A DNA stretch of 64,000 nucleotides from JACQZU01 sp041908165 (GCA_041908165.1 JAYRFV010000123.1:5915-69914), one strand, 5' to 3'; shown: positions 38,247 to 57,431, counted from the first letter of the stretch. Notes: generated from the letters alone by a model not told the origin. Program-made: numbers and translations.

Positions 38247-38284
38247 GGCCCCGATTTCCAAGGGACTTTCCGGAGTCCTTCGGG

Positions 38285-38290
38285 TACACT
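38285..38290 (+). promoter_or_regulatory. Possible -10 element (TACACT) for rplK
   Basis: TACACT lies within GGTACACTT, a 9-base string repeated before rpoB (40675-40683). No good -35 is visible. It lies just upstream of the nusG terminator, so it would give transcripts beginning near the hairpin. Confidence 0.25.
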
Positions 38291-38294
38291 TTCA

Positions 38295-38325
38295 GGTCCC
38301 GGCGCCCTCGCACCGGGACCTTTTC
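38295..38325 (+). terminator. Rho-independent terminator or attenuator after nusG
   Basis: GGTCCCGG (38295-38302) pairs with CCGGGACC (38313-38320) and is followed by TTTTC. It lies 49-79 bases after the nusG stop and about 93 bases before rplK. Confidence 0.7.
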
Positions 38326-38417
38326 AACCAGGTCGGCGGGCCTTTCCTGGGTCCGCGCCCTTCAAGGCGGCGGTCGCCGGCATTCGCCGGAATCCCCGCG
38401 GGAACAGGAGAACGCGC

Positions 38418-38849
38418 ATGGCGAAGAAGATCACCGGCTACATCAAGCTGCAGCTGCCCGCGGGCGAAGCCACCCCGGCCCCGCCGGTGGGCCCGGCGCT
38501 CGGCCAGCATGGCGTGAACATCATGGAGTTCGTCAAGCAGTTCAACGCGAAGTCCGTGAGCGCCGTGGAGAAGGGCACGATCCTCCCGGTGGTGATCACC
38601 GTCTACGGCGACCGCAGCTTCACCTTCATCCTCAAGACGCCCCCCGCGGCCGTGCTGATCAAGAAGAAGCTCGGCCTGGACAAGGGCAGCGCCACCCCCA
38701 ACAAGGTGAAGGTCGGCAAGATCACCAAGGCGCAGATCGAGGAGATCGCCAAGGTGAAGATGCCCGACCTCAACGCCGGCAGCCTGGCCGCCGCCATGAA
38801 GACCATCGCCGGCTCGGCCCGCTCCATGGGCGTCGACGTCATCGACTAG
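38418..38849 (+). CDS. rplK: 50S ribosomal protein L11
   Basis: L11 forms the GTPase-associated centre with L10 and L12. The 143-residue product has MAKKITGYIKLQLPAGEATPAPPVGPALGQHGVNIMEF and the RNA-binding C-terminal domain ending in GSARSMGVDVI. The ATG at 38418 follows AACAGGAGAAC. It is the first gene of the rplKAJL group. Confidence 0.97.
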   Translation: MAKKITGYIKLQLPAGEATPAPPVGPALGQHGVNIMEFVKQFNAKSVSAVEKGTILPVVITVYGDRSFTFILKTPPAAVLIKKKLGLDKGSATPNKVKVGKITKAQIEEIAKVKMPDLNAGSLAAAMKTIAGSARSMGVDVID

Positions 38850-38857
38850 CCTTCCCC

Positions 38858-38878
38858 GGCGGCCGTCCGGCGGCCGCC
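38858..38878 (+). other. Hairpin in the rplK-rplA spacer
   Basis: GGCGGCCG (38858-38865) and CGGCCGCC (38871-38878) form an 8-bp stem with a 5-base loop shortly after the rplK stop. No T-run follows. It may be a regulatory or stability element; an L1 target is conceivable but not shown. Confidence 0.4.
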
Positions 38879-38964
38879 CGGATCCACTTCAGGTGACCCC
38901 GCGCCGTGCGGGCTCCCCGGCCACCGCGGCCGCATCCGCGGGAGATCAACGATAAGGAGCCACA

Positions 38965-39657
38965 ATGGCAAAGACCGGAAAGAAGTACCGGGCTGCCTCG
39001 GCCAAGATCGAAGATCGCTCCTACGAGCTGAAGGACGCCCTCGCGGTCATCAAGGACACGGCCTACGCCAAGTTCGACGAGACCGTCGAGGTGCACATGA
39101 AGCTCGGTGTCGACCCCCGGCACGCGGACCAGATGGTCCGCGGCACCATCGTCCTGCCCCACGGAACGGGCAAGACCATGCGGGTGGCCGTCATCGCCCA
39201 GGGCGAGAAGATCAAGGATGCCGAGGCCGCCGGTGCGGAAATCGTGGGCGGTGACGATCTCGTCGAGAAGATCGCCGGCGGTTTCCTGGATTTCGACGCG
39301 CTGGTTGCGACCCCCGACATGATGAAGGGCGTCGGGCGGCTGGGCAAGGTGCTGGGGCCGCGCGGCCTCATGCCGAACCCGAAGACCGGCACGGTGACCT
39401 TCGAGGTGGCCAAGGCCATCAAGGAGATCAAGGCCGGCAAGGTCGAGTACCGCGTGGACAAGACCGGGATCATCCACGCCCCGGTGGGCAAGATCTCCTT
39501 CGGCGTCGAGAAGCTCTTCGACAACGCCAAGGCGCTCATGGAAGCCGTGCAGAAGGCCAAGCCTTCGGCCGCCAAGGGCAAGTACATCAAGTCCATCTTC
39601 ATGGCATCCACCATGGGACCGAGCGTCTCGGTCGCTCCCAGCGTCCTTGAGAAGTGA
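38965..39657 (+). CDS. rplA: 50S ribosomal protein L1
   Basis: L1 forms the mobile stalk at the ribosomal exit site and often autoregulates its operon. The 230-residue product has the signature LGPRGLMPNPKTGTVT, the flanking VDPRHADQMVRG, and ends FMASTMGPSVSVAPSVL. The ATG at 38965 follows AAGGAG. Eight bases separate it from rplJ. Confidence 0.97.
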   Translation: MAKTGKKYRAASAKIEDRSYELKDALAVIKDTAYAKFDETVEVHMKLGVDPRHADQMVRGTIVLPHGTGKTMRVAVIAQGEKIKDAEAAGAEIVGGDDLVEKIAGGFLDFDALVATPDMMKGVGRLGKVLGPRGLMPNPKTGTVTFEVAKAIKEIKAGKVEYRVDKTGIIHAPVGKISFGVEKLFDNAKALMEAVQKAKPSAAKGKYIKSIFMASTMGPSVSVAPSVLEK

Positions 39658-39665
39658 GGCCGACC

Positions 39666-40157
39666 ATGGACCGCCAGCAGAAACAGAACCAGGTGGCCGA
39701 GCTCAAGCAGACCTTCAGCGGCGTCAACACCGCCGTGGTCCTCGAGTTCAAGGGCCTGACCGTCACCAAGGACACCGCCTTCCGGAAGAGCATCCGGGAC
39801 AGCAAGGGGCACTACCGGGTGGCGAAGAACACCCTCCTGCGCCTCGCCGTCCAGGAGACCCCCTTCGCCTCCCTCGGGACCAAGTTCAAGGGGAACTCCG
39901 CGGTGGCCACGACCAAGGACGACATCGTCGGCCTGGCCAAGGCCATCCAGACCTTCCTCAAGGACAACCCCGCCGCCACCTTCAAGGCCGCCATCATGGA
40001 CGGCAAGTCGGTGACCCCGGCCGAGTTCCAGGCGATCGCCGAGCTTCCGAGCCGGGATGCCCTGATCGGCAAGCTGCTGTTCCTCATGCAGTACCCGATC
40101 TCCGGCCTGGCCGTGGCCCTCGACGCCATTCGCAAGCAGAAAGAGGATGTGGCCTAG
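39666..40157 (+). CDS. rplJ: 50S ribosomal protein L10
   Basis: L10 anchors the L7/L12 dimers. The 163-residue product (MDRQQKQNQVAELKQTFSG...) has VVLEFKGLTVTKDTAFRKSIR, YRVAKNTLLRLA and the C-terminal L12-binding helix. The ATG at 39666 was preferred over an in-frame GTG at 39654 that overlaps the rplA stop. Only 8 bases separate rplA and rplJ, so there is no room for the long L10 leader known from E. coli. Confidence 0.95.
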   Translation: MDRQQKQNQVAELKQTFSGVNTAVVLEFKGLTVTKDTAFRKSIRDSKGHYRVAKNTLLRLAVQETPFASLGTKFKGNSAVATTKDDIVGLAKAIQTFLKDNPAATFKAAIMDGKSVTPAEFQAIAELPSRDALIGKLLFLMQYPISGLAVALDAIRKQKEDVA

Positions 40158-40222
40158 GCGGCCCCGCCTGAGCCCGCATCCATCCCCTCAACCCGACCCA
40201 TTCATCTGATTAGGAGAAAACC

Positions 40223-40600
40223 ATGGCACTCACCGCCGATCAGCTGATCCAGGAAATCGAATCCATGACCGTCCTCGACCTGGCCAACCTGGTCAAGGCC
40301 CTCGAGGAGCGTTTCGGCGTGTCCGCCGCGGCCGTCTCGGTTGCCGGCCCGGCCGCCGGCGCCCCCGCCGCCGCCGTCGAGGAGCAGACCGAGTTCAACG
40401 TCGAGCTGACCGAGGCCGGCGCGAACAAGCTCAACGTCATCAAGGCGGTCCGCGAGATCGTCGCCGGCCTGGGCCTGAAGGAGGCCAAGGACCTGGTGGA
40501 CGGCGCCCCGAAGATGGTCAAGGAGGCCGTGTCCAAGGACGAGGCCGCCAAGATCAAGGAAAAGCTCGAGGCCGCCGGCGCGAAGGTCACCGTCAAGTAG
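40223..40600 (+). CDS. rplL: 50S ribosomal protein L7/L12
   Basis: The 125-residue stalk protein has the N-terminal dimerisation helices (LIQEIESMTVLDLANLVKALEERFGV), an Ala/Pro-rich hinge and the C-terminal factor-binding domain (NKLNVIKAVREIVAGLGLKEAKDLVDGAPK). The ATG at 40223 follows TTAGGAGAA. It is followed by a hairpin and a second promoter candidate before rpoB. Confidence 0.97.
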   Translation: MALTADQLIQEIESMTVLDLANLVKALEERFGVSAAAVSVAGPAAGAPAAAVEEQTEFNVELTEAGANKLNVIKAVREIVAGLGLKEAKDLVDGAPKMVKEAVSKDEAAKIKEKLEAAGAKVTVK

Positions 40601-40620
40601 TCCAAGCCCGTCGAAGGACC

Positions 40621-40657
40621 CAAAGCGTGAGGTGCCCGGTTGGCGCCTTGCGCTTTG
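40621..40657 (+). terminator. Attenuator-like hairpin between rplL and rpoB
   Basis: CAAAGCG (40621-40627) pairs with CGCTTTG (40651-40657), and inside it GGTGCC (40631-40636) pairs with GGCGCC (40642-40647) across a 3-base internal loop. No T-run follows. An attenuator or processing site is expected at this place. Confidence 0.5.
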
Positions 40658-40682
40658 CGCCTTTGACGAAAACTGGTACACT
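40654..40682 (+). promoter_or_regulatory. Possible promoter for rpoBC
   Basis: TTTGCG (40654-40659) and TACACT (40677-40682) are 17 bases apart, and a TGG immediately before the -10 makes it an extended -10. The -35 overlaps the hairpin arm. The rest of the 310-base rplL-rpoB gap (40683-40910) holds a long leader in which I recognise no gene. Confidence 0.4.
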
Positions 40683-40910
40683 TGTAGCTTGCCCCTGGCC
40701 TGGCCTCCGGGGGCGAACCCATCCTGGCCACCTCCGTAGGCTTAGGTTGCGACCACAGAATCGCGTTCGACCTTGTAAAAAGTCAGTGCCAGCCCTTCTC
40801 CCCTGACGGGGACCAGAGGCTGGCCTTCGGCCTGTCCGTCCCGTTCATCCCAGCCCGGCCTCCCCGGGCGTGGTTCCGTCGCCCCCCAGAAGTCCCGATT
40901 GGAGCGATCC

Positions 40911-45389
<4,479 letters not shown>

Positions 45390-45436
45390 GCCCCCGAGAC
45401 GATCCGATTTTGGCGAACTGAACGATCGAGGTCCCC

Positions 45437-49654
<4,218 letters not shown>

Positions 49655-49677
49655 CCGATCCGGCCTGCGGGAAAAGG

Positions 49678-49709
49678 AACGGCCCCGGAAGGGGCCGTTT
49701 CATTTTTCC
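49678..49709 (+). terminator. Rho-independent terminator after rpoC
   Basis: AACGGCCCC (49678-49686) pairs with GGGGCCGTT (49691-49699) around a GGAA tetraloop, followed by TCATTTTTCC. It ends the rplKAJL-rpoBC transcription unit. Confidence 0.9.
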
Positions 49710-49818
49710 GGCCCGTCCTCCAGGCCACCTCCGAGGCGGCTATATTGCTCCCCGACGGATCCGCTTTTTCTTCCGGAAACCCTGGCGGGACATGAGGTTG
49801 GGAATACTTTCCCGGTGG

Positions 49819-49847
49819 TTACACAATCACCTGGGATCGGGTAGAGT
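49819..49847 (+). promoter_or_regulatory. Possible promoter of the act-cox respiratory operon
   Basis: TTACAC (49819-49824) and TAGAGT (49842-49847) are 17 bases apart, about 150 bases before actA. The other 344 bases of the rpoC-actA gap hold the rpoC terminator, an AT-rich TATATT patch at 49741 and the palindrome at 49870. Confidence 0.4.
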
Positions 49848-49869
49848 GGGGGATCGCGGGCCGAACCCT

Positions 49870-49883
49870 GTGACCTTGGTCAC
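49870..49883 (+). promoter_or_regulatory. Crp/Fnr-type operator candidate
   Basis: GTGACC-TT-GGTCAC is a perfect 6-bp inverted repeat. With the preceding T and following T it reads TGTGA-N6-TCACT, very close to the E. coli CRP consensus TGTGA-N6-TCACA. It lies about 23 bases downstream of the proposed -10, where a bound protein would more likely repress. Confidence 0.5.
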
Positions 49884-49998
49884 TCGGTACCGGGTCCTGA
49901 GCCCGCCCTGCCAGGCCGGAAGCCGGAAGCTTCCCCGCGCAGGGCGGTGATCCCCTGGCTTTCCCTGCTTCCCCCCTGCGCCCTTCCGTGAGGTAGCG

Positions 49999-50562
49999 AT
50001 GCATCCCTTCGACCGCGCGACCCGCCTGGTCCTGCCGCTGGGCGCGGCGGCCGTGCTGGCCACCGTACTCGGGGTCGGCTGGTTCACCCAGCCGGACCGC
50101 TTCGCCAAGGGCTACGCACCCACCCAGCCGGTGCCCTTCTCCCACCAGCTGCACGCGGGCGCCCTGCGGATCCCCTGCCAGTACTGCCACTCCGGCGTCG
50201 AGAAGTCGCGTCACGCCGGCATCCCGAGCGTCCAGCTGTGCATGGACTGCCACAAGGTGACGAAGACCGACCGCCCGGCGATCCAGGCCCTGACCAAGGC
50301 CTTCAACGAGGGCACCCCGGTGGTCTGGCAGCGGGTGCACACGCTTCCCGACCACGTGTTCTTCGACCACCGGCCCCACGTCAATGCCGGCATCGCGTGC
50401 CAGACCTGCCACGGCGAGGTGCAGACCATGCAGGTGCTCAGCCGGCAGATGGGGATGCGGATGGGCAACTGCCTGTCCTGCCACCGCGATCCGCGCCCGG
50501 CGCTCCCCAAGGATTCCAGGATCACGAAGGCGGCCGAGCACTGCGCCGCCTGCCACCGATAG
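49999..50562 (+). CDS. actA: Alternative complex III subunit ActA, pentaheme cytochrome c
   Basis: ActA is the periplasmic multiheme subunit of ACIII, the quinol:electron-acceptor oxidoreductase that replaces bc1. The 187-residue product has one N-terminal membrane anchor (about residues 10-28) and five CxxCH heme-binding sites: CQYCH 60, CMDCH 81, CQTCH 134, CLSCH 158 and CAACH 182. Additional histidines (FSHQLH, HTLPDHVFFDHRPH) can be distal ligands. It leads the act operon and starts at 49999 after GAGGT. Confidence 0.92.
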   Translation: MHPFDRATRLVLPLGAAAVLATVLGVGWFTQPDRFAKGYAPTQPVPFSHQLHAGALRIPCQYCHSGVEKSRHAGIPSVQLCMDCHKVTKTDRPAIQALTKAFNEGTPVVWQRVHTLPDHVFFDHRPHVNAGIACQTCHGEVQTMQVLSRQMGMRMGNCLSCHRDPRPALPKDSRITKAAEHCAACHR

Positions 50563-50571
50563 GAACCCACC

Positions 50572-50742
50572 ATGCACACGACCTCGCGAAGAGACCTCCT
50601 CGCCGGGCTGGCCTCCCTCGGCGCCCTGGCGGGGCTTGCGCCTGCCCGGACCGCCGAGCCCGCCAGCGAGGCTCCGGCCTCCCCCGCTCCCGGCCTCCTG
50701 CGGGTCCACCCGCCCCTCGATTCGGTGATGCGCCGTGACTGA
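50572..50742 (+). CDS. Tat-signal micropeptide between actA and actB
   Basis: A 56-residue ORF. MHTTSRRDLLAGLASLGALAGLA is a textbook twin-arginine signal (SRRDLL plus hydrophobic stretch and an APA cleavage-like site), followed by about 30 Pro/Ala-rich residues ending in LLRVHPPLDSVMRRD. It starts 9 bases after actA and its stop overlaps the GTG start of actB by 8 bases, so translation is coupled. I know no named ACIII subunit of this kind. ActB has its own internal SRRNFF signal. Confidence 0.6.
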   Translation: MHTTSRRDLLAGLASLGALAGLAPARTAEPASEAPASPAPGLLRVHPPLDSVMRRD

Positions 50743-53729
50743 CCACTCCCACCTTCCCGCGGAACCTCAGGAGGCCCTGGAGCCGCCCCGCTACTGGCGC
50801 AGCCTGGACGAGCTCGACGAGACCCCGGAGGCCCGCCGGGCCGCCGAGGACGAGTTCCTCCCCGGCGCCCTGGATCCGGCCGACCCGCCGCCCGCCGGCC
50901 TGTCCCGCCGCAACTTCTTCCAGCTCGCCGCGGCCGGCGCCGCGGCCGCCGCCGCCACCGGCTGCCAGCCGAAGGGGCAGGGCGGGATCGTCCCCTACAC
51001 CCGGCGTCCCACCGAGGTGGTGCCGGGCGTTGCCAACCACTACGCCACCGCCTTCCAGGAGGGCACCCGCATCTACCCGCTGCTGGTGAAGACCCGGGAG
51101 GGGCGTCCCATCCACGTCACCGGCAACGACGAGCACCCGGGCTTCAAGGGCAAGACCAGCCCGCGCGCGATGGCCGACCTGCTGCGCCTGTACGACCCGG
51201 ACCGGCTGCGCCAGCCCGCCGCCAAGGGCCGGCCCCTGACCTGGCCCGATGCCGAGGCGCGCCTGCTCGACGGCGTCAAGGCCGCCAAGGCCGCCGGCAA
51301 GCGGGTCCTGCTGCTCACCGGCGCCCTCGCCTCGCCCACCCGGCGGGCGCTGGTGGCCGACCTCCGGCGAGCCGAGCCGGCGCTCGACCACCTGGCCTGG
51401 GAGCCCGCCGCCGGCGATGCGCGGCTCGCCGCCGCCCGGGCCTCCTTCGGCGCCCCGGTGGACGTGAAGCCCCGCCTCGACCGCGCCAAGGTGATCCTCT
51501 CCTTCGCCTGCGACTTCCTCAACGGCGAGGACCCCGAGGCGGTCGCCGGCTACGCCGCCCAGCGCAGGCTGGGCCACCCCGGCGAGGCGATCAGCCGGCT
51601 CTGGCAGTTCGAAGGCGCCATGACGCTCACCGGCTCCAACGCCGACCAGCGGATCCCGGTGAGGCCCTCGCAGCTGGGTGCGGTCGCCTTTGCCCTGGCC
51701 CGCGACCTCCACGCCCGGCACGGCGTCGCCCTTCCGGCCGGAGCTGACCTCTCCGCCGTTCCCGCCGGCATCCCCGCCGGGGTTCCGGCCGACCTCTGGG
51801 AGCGGCTGCTGCAGGACCTCCGCGCCGCAGGCAAGGACGCCGCGGTGCTCTCCGGGCCTCAGGCCCCCGCTGCCGCCCAGCAGGGGGCCCACCTGCTCAA
51901 CGCCATGCTCGACTCCACCGCGGTGGAGCTGCACCCGGCCGAGGCCCTCGCCAGCGCCGCCGAGGTCGACGCCGCCCTGGGCTCCGGCCGCTACGGCGCC
52001 ATCCTCTGCTGGGGGGCCAATCCCGCCTACGCCCTGGACCGCCCGGAAGCCTGGAAGGGCGCGGCCGTGCAGGTTCCCTTCATCGCCTGGATCGGCGTCC
52101 TCCCGGACGAGACCGCGGCCGCCGCCCACCTGTCCCTCCCGGAGAACCACTGGCTGGAATCCTGGAACGATTTCGAGGCCGGCAGCCACCTCGCCCTCCA
52201 GCAGCCCACCATCGCCCCGCTCTACGGCACCCGCCAGGGCGAGGACCTGCTGCTGGGGCTGCTCAAGGGTCTCGGAGGCACCGCCCCGGCCGACTACCCG
52301 GCCTACCTGCGCGCCCGCTGGAGCCGCGAGGTCCACCCCGCCGGCGCACCGGTTCCCTTCGAGCGCTACGTCCAGGCCGCCCTGCACGATGGCGTGGTGC
52401 CCCTCGCCCGGACCGCCGCCGCCCCGGCCTTCCAGGCCTCCTCCGTCGCCGCGGCGGTCCGCCAGGCCGGCGCCGCCGCCGCGGGCTTCGAGCTCGAGCT
52501 GTTCCCGGGCACCCAGGTCCACGACGGCCGCCACGGCAACAACGGCTGGCTGCAGGAGTGCCCGGACCCGGTCACCAAGATGACCTGGTCGAACGTGGTG
52601 TCGCTGTCGGTCGCCGACGCCCGCAGGCTGGGCCTCAAGGACGGCGACATCGCCCGTGTCGAGGCCGGCGGCCGCAGCCTGCAGCTGCCGGTGGTCCTGC
52701 AGCCGGGCCAGGCCGACGGCGTCGCCGCCATCGCCCTCGGCTACGGCCGCGAGGCCGGCAGCGTGGCCAGGGGCCACGGCGCCAACGCCTTCCCGCTGCG
52801 GGCGGCGGCGCCGGGCGGCGCCACCCTCGCCGCCACCGGCGCCCGCCAGGAACTGTCCCGCACCCAGGGCCACTTCCGCATGGAGGGCCGCGACCTGGTC
52901 CGCTCCTGGACCGTGGCCGAGTTCGCCGACAAGGTCGCGCACCCCGCGCACGCCCACGACCTGGTCACCCTGTACCCGCCCACCGAGTACCCCGAGCACA
53001 AGTGGGGGATGGTGATCGACCTCAGCGCCTGCGTCGGCTGCAGCGGCTGCGTGATGGCCTGCCAGTCCGAGAACAACGTCCCGGTGGTCGGCCCCGAGCA
53101 GGTCGCCAAGGGCCGGGAGATGCACTGGATCCGCATCGACCGCTACTACGAGGGCGACCTCGAGGACCCGAAGACCATCCACGCCGTGCACCAGCCCATG
53201 CTCTGCCAGCACTGCGACCACGCCCCCTGCGAGAACGTCTGTCCGGTCAACGCCACCAACCACAGCCCGGACGGCCTCAACCAGATGGCCTACAACCGCT
53301 GCGTCGGCACCCGCTACTGCGCCAACAACTGCCCCTACAAGGTGCGCCGCTTCAACTTCCTGGAGTACACCGCGGACAAGGTCGAGCCCGAGTCGCTGGT
53401 CTACAACCCGGAGGTCACGGTGCGGCCGCGCGGCGTGATGGAGAAGTGCAGCTTCTGCGTGCAGCGCATCCAGGACGTCAAGGTGCGGGCCAAGGGCGAC
53501 AACCGGCCGATCCGCGACGGCGAGGTGGTGCCGGCCTGCGCCGTCGGCTGCCCGGCCGAGGCGATCGTGTTCGGCGACCTCAACGACAAGACCAGCCGGG
53601 TCTACCAGCTCTCCCACGCGCGCCGCGGCTACAAGGTGCTCGAGGAGCTGGGCGCCCGTCCGGCGGTGACCTACCTCGCCGACCTCCGCAATCCGCCGCT
53701 GGCGCCCGCCGCCGCCACGGGAGGCCACC

Positions 53730-53740
<11 letters not shown>
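50735..53740 (+). CDS. actB: Alternative complex III subunit ActB, iron-sulfur/molybdopterin-like protein (GTG start)
   Basis: ActB is the large peripheral subunit of ACIII and passes electrons through Fe-S clusters. The 1001-residue product has the typical N-terminus PPRYWRSLDELDETPEARR, then a Tat/lipoprotein-like segment (LSRRNFFQLAAAGAAAA ending ATGCQ), a molybdopterin-oxidoreductase-like domain without cofactor, and a C-terminal ferredoxin domain with four Cys clusters (CVGCSGCVMAC, CQHCDHAPCENVC, CVGTRYCANNC, CSFCVQR, CAVGCP). The GTG start is the best because it follows the micropeptide directly. It overlaps actC by 11 bases. Confidence 0.93.
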
Positions 53741-55122
<1,382 letters not shown>

Positions 55123-55130
<8 letters not shown>

Positions 55131-56283
55131 GTCCACGCCCGCCGCCCGCACCTTCTCCGTGCTCGGCCTGTTCGGCAGCGCCGACGCCCTGATGCACGCC
55201 ATCCCCAAGGTCAAGGCGGCCAACCTCGGCACCGTCGAGGCCTACACGCCCTACCCCATCCACGGCATCGACGCCGCCCTCGGGCTGCGCCGCTCGCCGC
55301 TGGGCGGGATGGTGCTGGTGATGGGCATCCTCGGCGCGCTCACCGCCTTCGGCTTTCAGTACTGGATCAGCGCCATCGACTACCCGATCGTCACCGGCGG
55401 CAAGGGCGTCGGCTCCTGGGAGGCCTTCGTCCCGATCATGTTCGAGGTGACGGTGCTGTTCGCCACCTTCACCGCCGGCCTGGGCATGCTGCTGCTGCTC
55501 AACAAGCTGCCCTTCTTCGGCCACCCGGTGCTGCAGGCCAGGGCCATGAAGGCGATCACCCGCGACCGCTTCGCCCTCGCCATCGAGGCGGGCGACGGCG
55601 TCCTCGACGCCGCCGCCGCCCGCGCCGTCCTCGCCGCGGCCGGGGCCGTCGAGATCGAGGAGGTTCCGGCCCCCGCCGCCGAGCCCATGGTCAGCAGCGC
55701 CTTCACCCTGCGCGCCCTCGGGGCGATCGTCCTGGCCTGCCTCGGCGCCGGCCTGGCCATCCACACCGCCATCAAGCTCTTCCCGGTGCTGGCCCCGATG
55801 AAGTACATGCAGGACCAGCCCAAGCTCAACGCCCAGCGCGGCAGCAACTTCTTCAAGGACGGCTTCGGCATGCGCCCGCCGGTGGCGGGCACCGTCGCCC
55901 GCGGCCACCTGCCGATCGGCGTGGCCACCCAGGAGGAGGCCGCCGCCCTGGCCAATCCCCTGCCGCGCAGCCGCGAGGTCCTTCTCAAGGGCCGCGCCGC
56001 CTACCGCAACCGCTGCGAAGTCTGCCACGGCGCGGTCGCCAACGGCGTGCCGAGCCTCACCGCCGCCTACGGCGCCAAGCCCGCCAACCTGCAGTCCCAG
56101 CAGTTCCGGGACTATCCCGACGGCAAGCTGTACTGGGCCGTCACCGTCGGCAAGAACGCCATGCCGTCCCACGCCGCCGAACTGGACGAGTCCCAGCGCT
56201 GGGCGGTGGTGCACTACCTCCGCGCCCTGCAGCGCGCCCAGAACGCCAAGGACGAGGACCTGCTCCAGGTGGGCCTGAAATGA
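55123..56283 (+). CDS. Fused alternative complex III subunits ActD and ActE
   Basis: Residues 1-190 form ActD (DUF3341-type: SVLGLFGSADALMHAI, a membrane hairpin, GSWEAFVPIMFEVTVLFATF). Residues about 190-386 form an ActE-type membrane-anchored monoheme cytochrome c with CEVCH at 298-302 and the distal Met region NAMPSHA. In many ACIII operons these are two genes. Here one continuous frame joins them through a Pro/Ala-rich linker (EVPAPAAEP). No internal start or stop suggests separate proteins. ATGA overlap with actF. Confidence 0.9.
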
Positions 56284-57431
56284 GCGCCATGAACGGACCT
56301 TCCAAGACCCTGATCGCCGGCGCCACCGCCCTCGGCGCGCTCGGCGTGGTCGCCGCCTTCTTCCAGGCCGGCCCCCAGCGCTTCTGGGCCAACTGGGTGA
56401 TGTGGTTCCTGTTCCTCATGACCGTCGGGCTCGGCGCCCTCTTCATCGTCGCCCTCGAGCACCTGGTGAACGCCCGCTGGAGCGTGCCGATCCGGCGCAT
56501 CCCCGAGCGCATCGCCACTCTGCTGCTGCCGGCCATCCCGGTGGGTCTGCTGGCCCTCGGCGCGGTTCCCGTGCTCTACCCCGGAGCCCGTCCCGAGGCC
56601 CTGCAGAACAAGTTCCTGGCCGGCAAGGCGGCCTGGCTGAGCCTGCCGTTCTTCTCCCTGCGCACGGTCCTGGCCCTGGGCTTCTGCCTGCTGGCCCTGG
56701 CGGTCCTGGTGCGCGGCTCGCTCCGCCAGGACACCACGAAGGACCCGCGGTTCAACGTCCGGGCACGGAAATTCGCCCCGGCCTTCATGTTCGTCTTCGC
56801 CCTGATCCTCACCCTGCTCGCCTTCGACTGGGTCAGCGGGCTGGTTCCCGAGTGGTACAGCGACATCTTCGGCGTCTACCTGTTCGCCGGCGCCTTCCTG
56901 GCCGGGCTGTCGGTCACCAGCCTCGCGGTGATCCGGCTCAAGGGCCAGGGCCGCCTGGAGGGCGTCCGCGGCGACCACCTGTTCAACCTGGGCGGCTTCA
57001 TCTTCGCCTTCACCGTGTTCTGGTCCTACATCGGCTTCGCCCAGTACATGCTGATGTGGTACGCCAACCTGCCCGAGGAGGTGATCTGGTACAAGGTCCG
57101 CCTCACCGGCGGCTGGCACGGCGTCACCCTCGCCCTGGCCTTGATGCACTTCGTGGTGCCGTTCTTCGCCCTGGTCACCCGCGACGCCAAGGGCGACTCC
57201 CGGCGCCTCGGCCGGATCGCGGCGCTGATGCTGGCGGCCCACATCCTCGACCTCTACTGGCTGGTCCTGCCCATCCTCGGCGGCGGTCCCCCGCTGTCCT
57301 GGCCCGAACTCAGCTTCGCCCTGCTGTTCCTGGGCGGCAGCACGCTGTGGATCGGCCGCGCCATGCAGACCGGCGAGGACATGCCCGTCGGCGATCCCTT
57401 CCTCCAGGAGGGGCTGGAGTTCCACCTATGA
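56280..57431 (+). CDS. actF: Alternative complex III subunit ActF
   Basis: ActF is a second NrfD-type membrane subunit, related to ActC. The 383-residue product has about ten spans (FWANWVMWFLFLMTVGLGALFIVALEHLVNA, KFAPAFMFVFALILTLLAFDWV, GGFIFAFTVFWSYIGFAQYMLMWY). It overlaps actDE (ATGA) and the next cytochrome c gene (ATGA). Confidence 0.93.
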   Translation: MSAMNGPSKTLIAGATALGALGVVAAFFQAGPQRFWANWVMWFLFLMTVGLGALFIVALEHLVNARWSVPIRRIPERIATLLLPAIPVGLLALGAVPVLYPGARPEALQNKFLAGKAAWLSLPFFSLRTVLALGFCLLALAVLVRGSLRQDTTKDPRFNVRARKFAPAFMFVFALILTLLAFDWVSGLVPEWYSDIFGVYLFAGAFLAGLSVTSLAVIRLKGQGRLEGVRGDHLFNLGGFIFAFTVFWSYIGFAQYMLMWYANLPEEVIWYKVRLTGGWHGVTLALALMHFVVPFFALVTRDAKGDSRRLGRIAALMLAAHILDLYWLVLPILGGGPPLSWPELSFALLFLGGSTLWIGRAMQTGEDMPVGDPFLQEGLEFHL

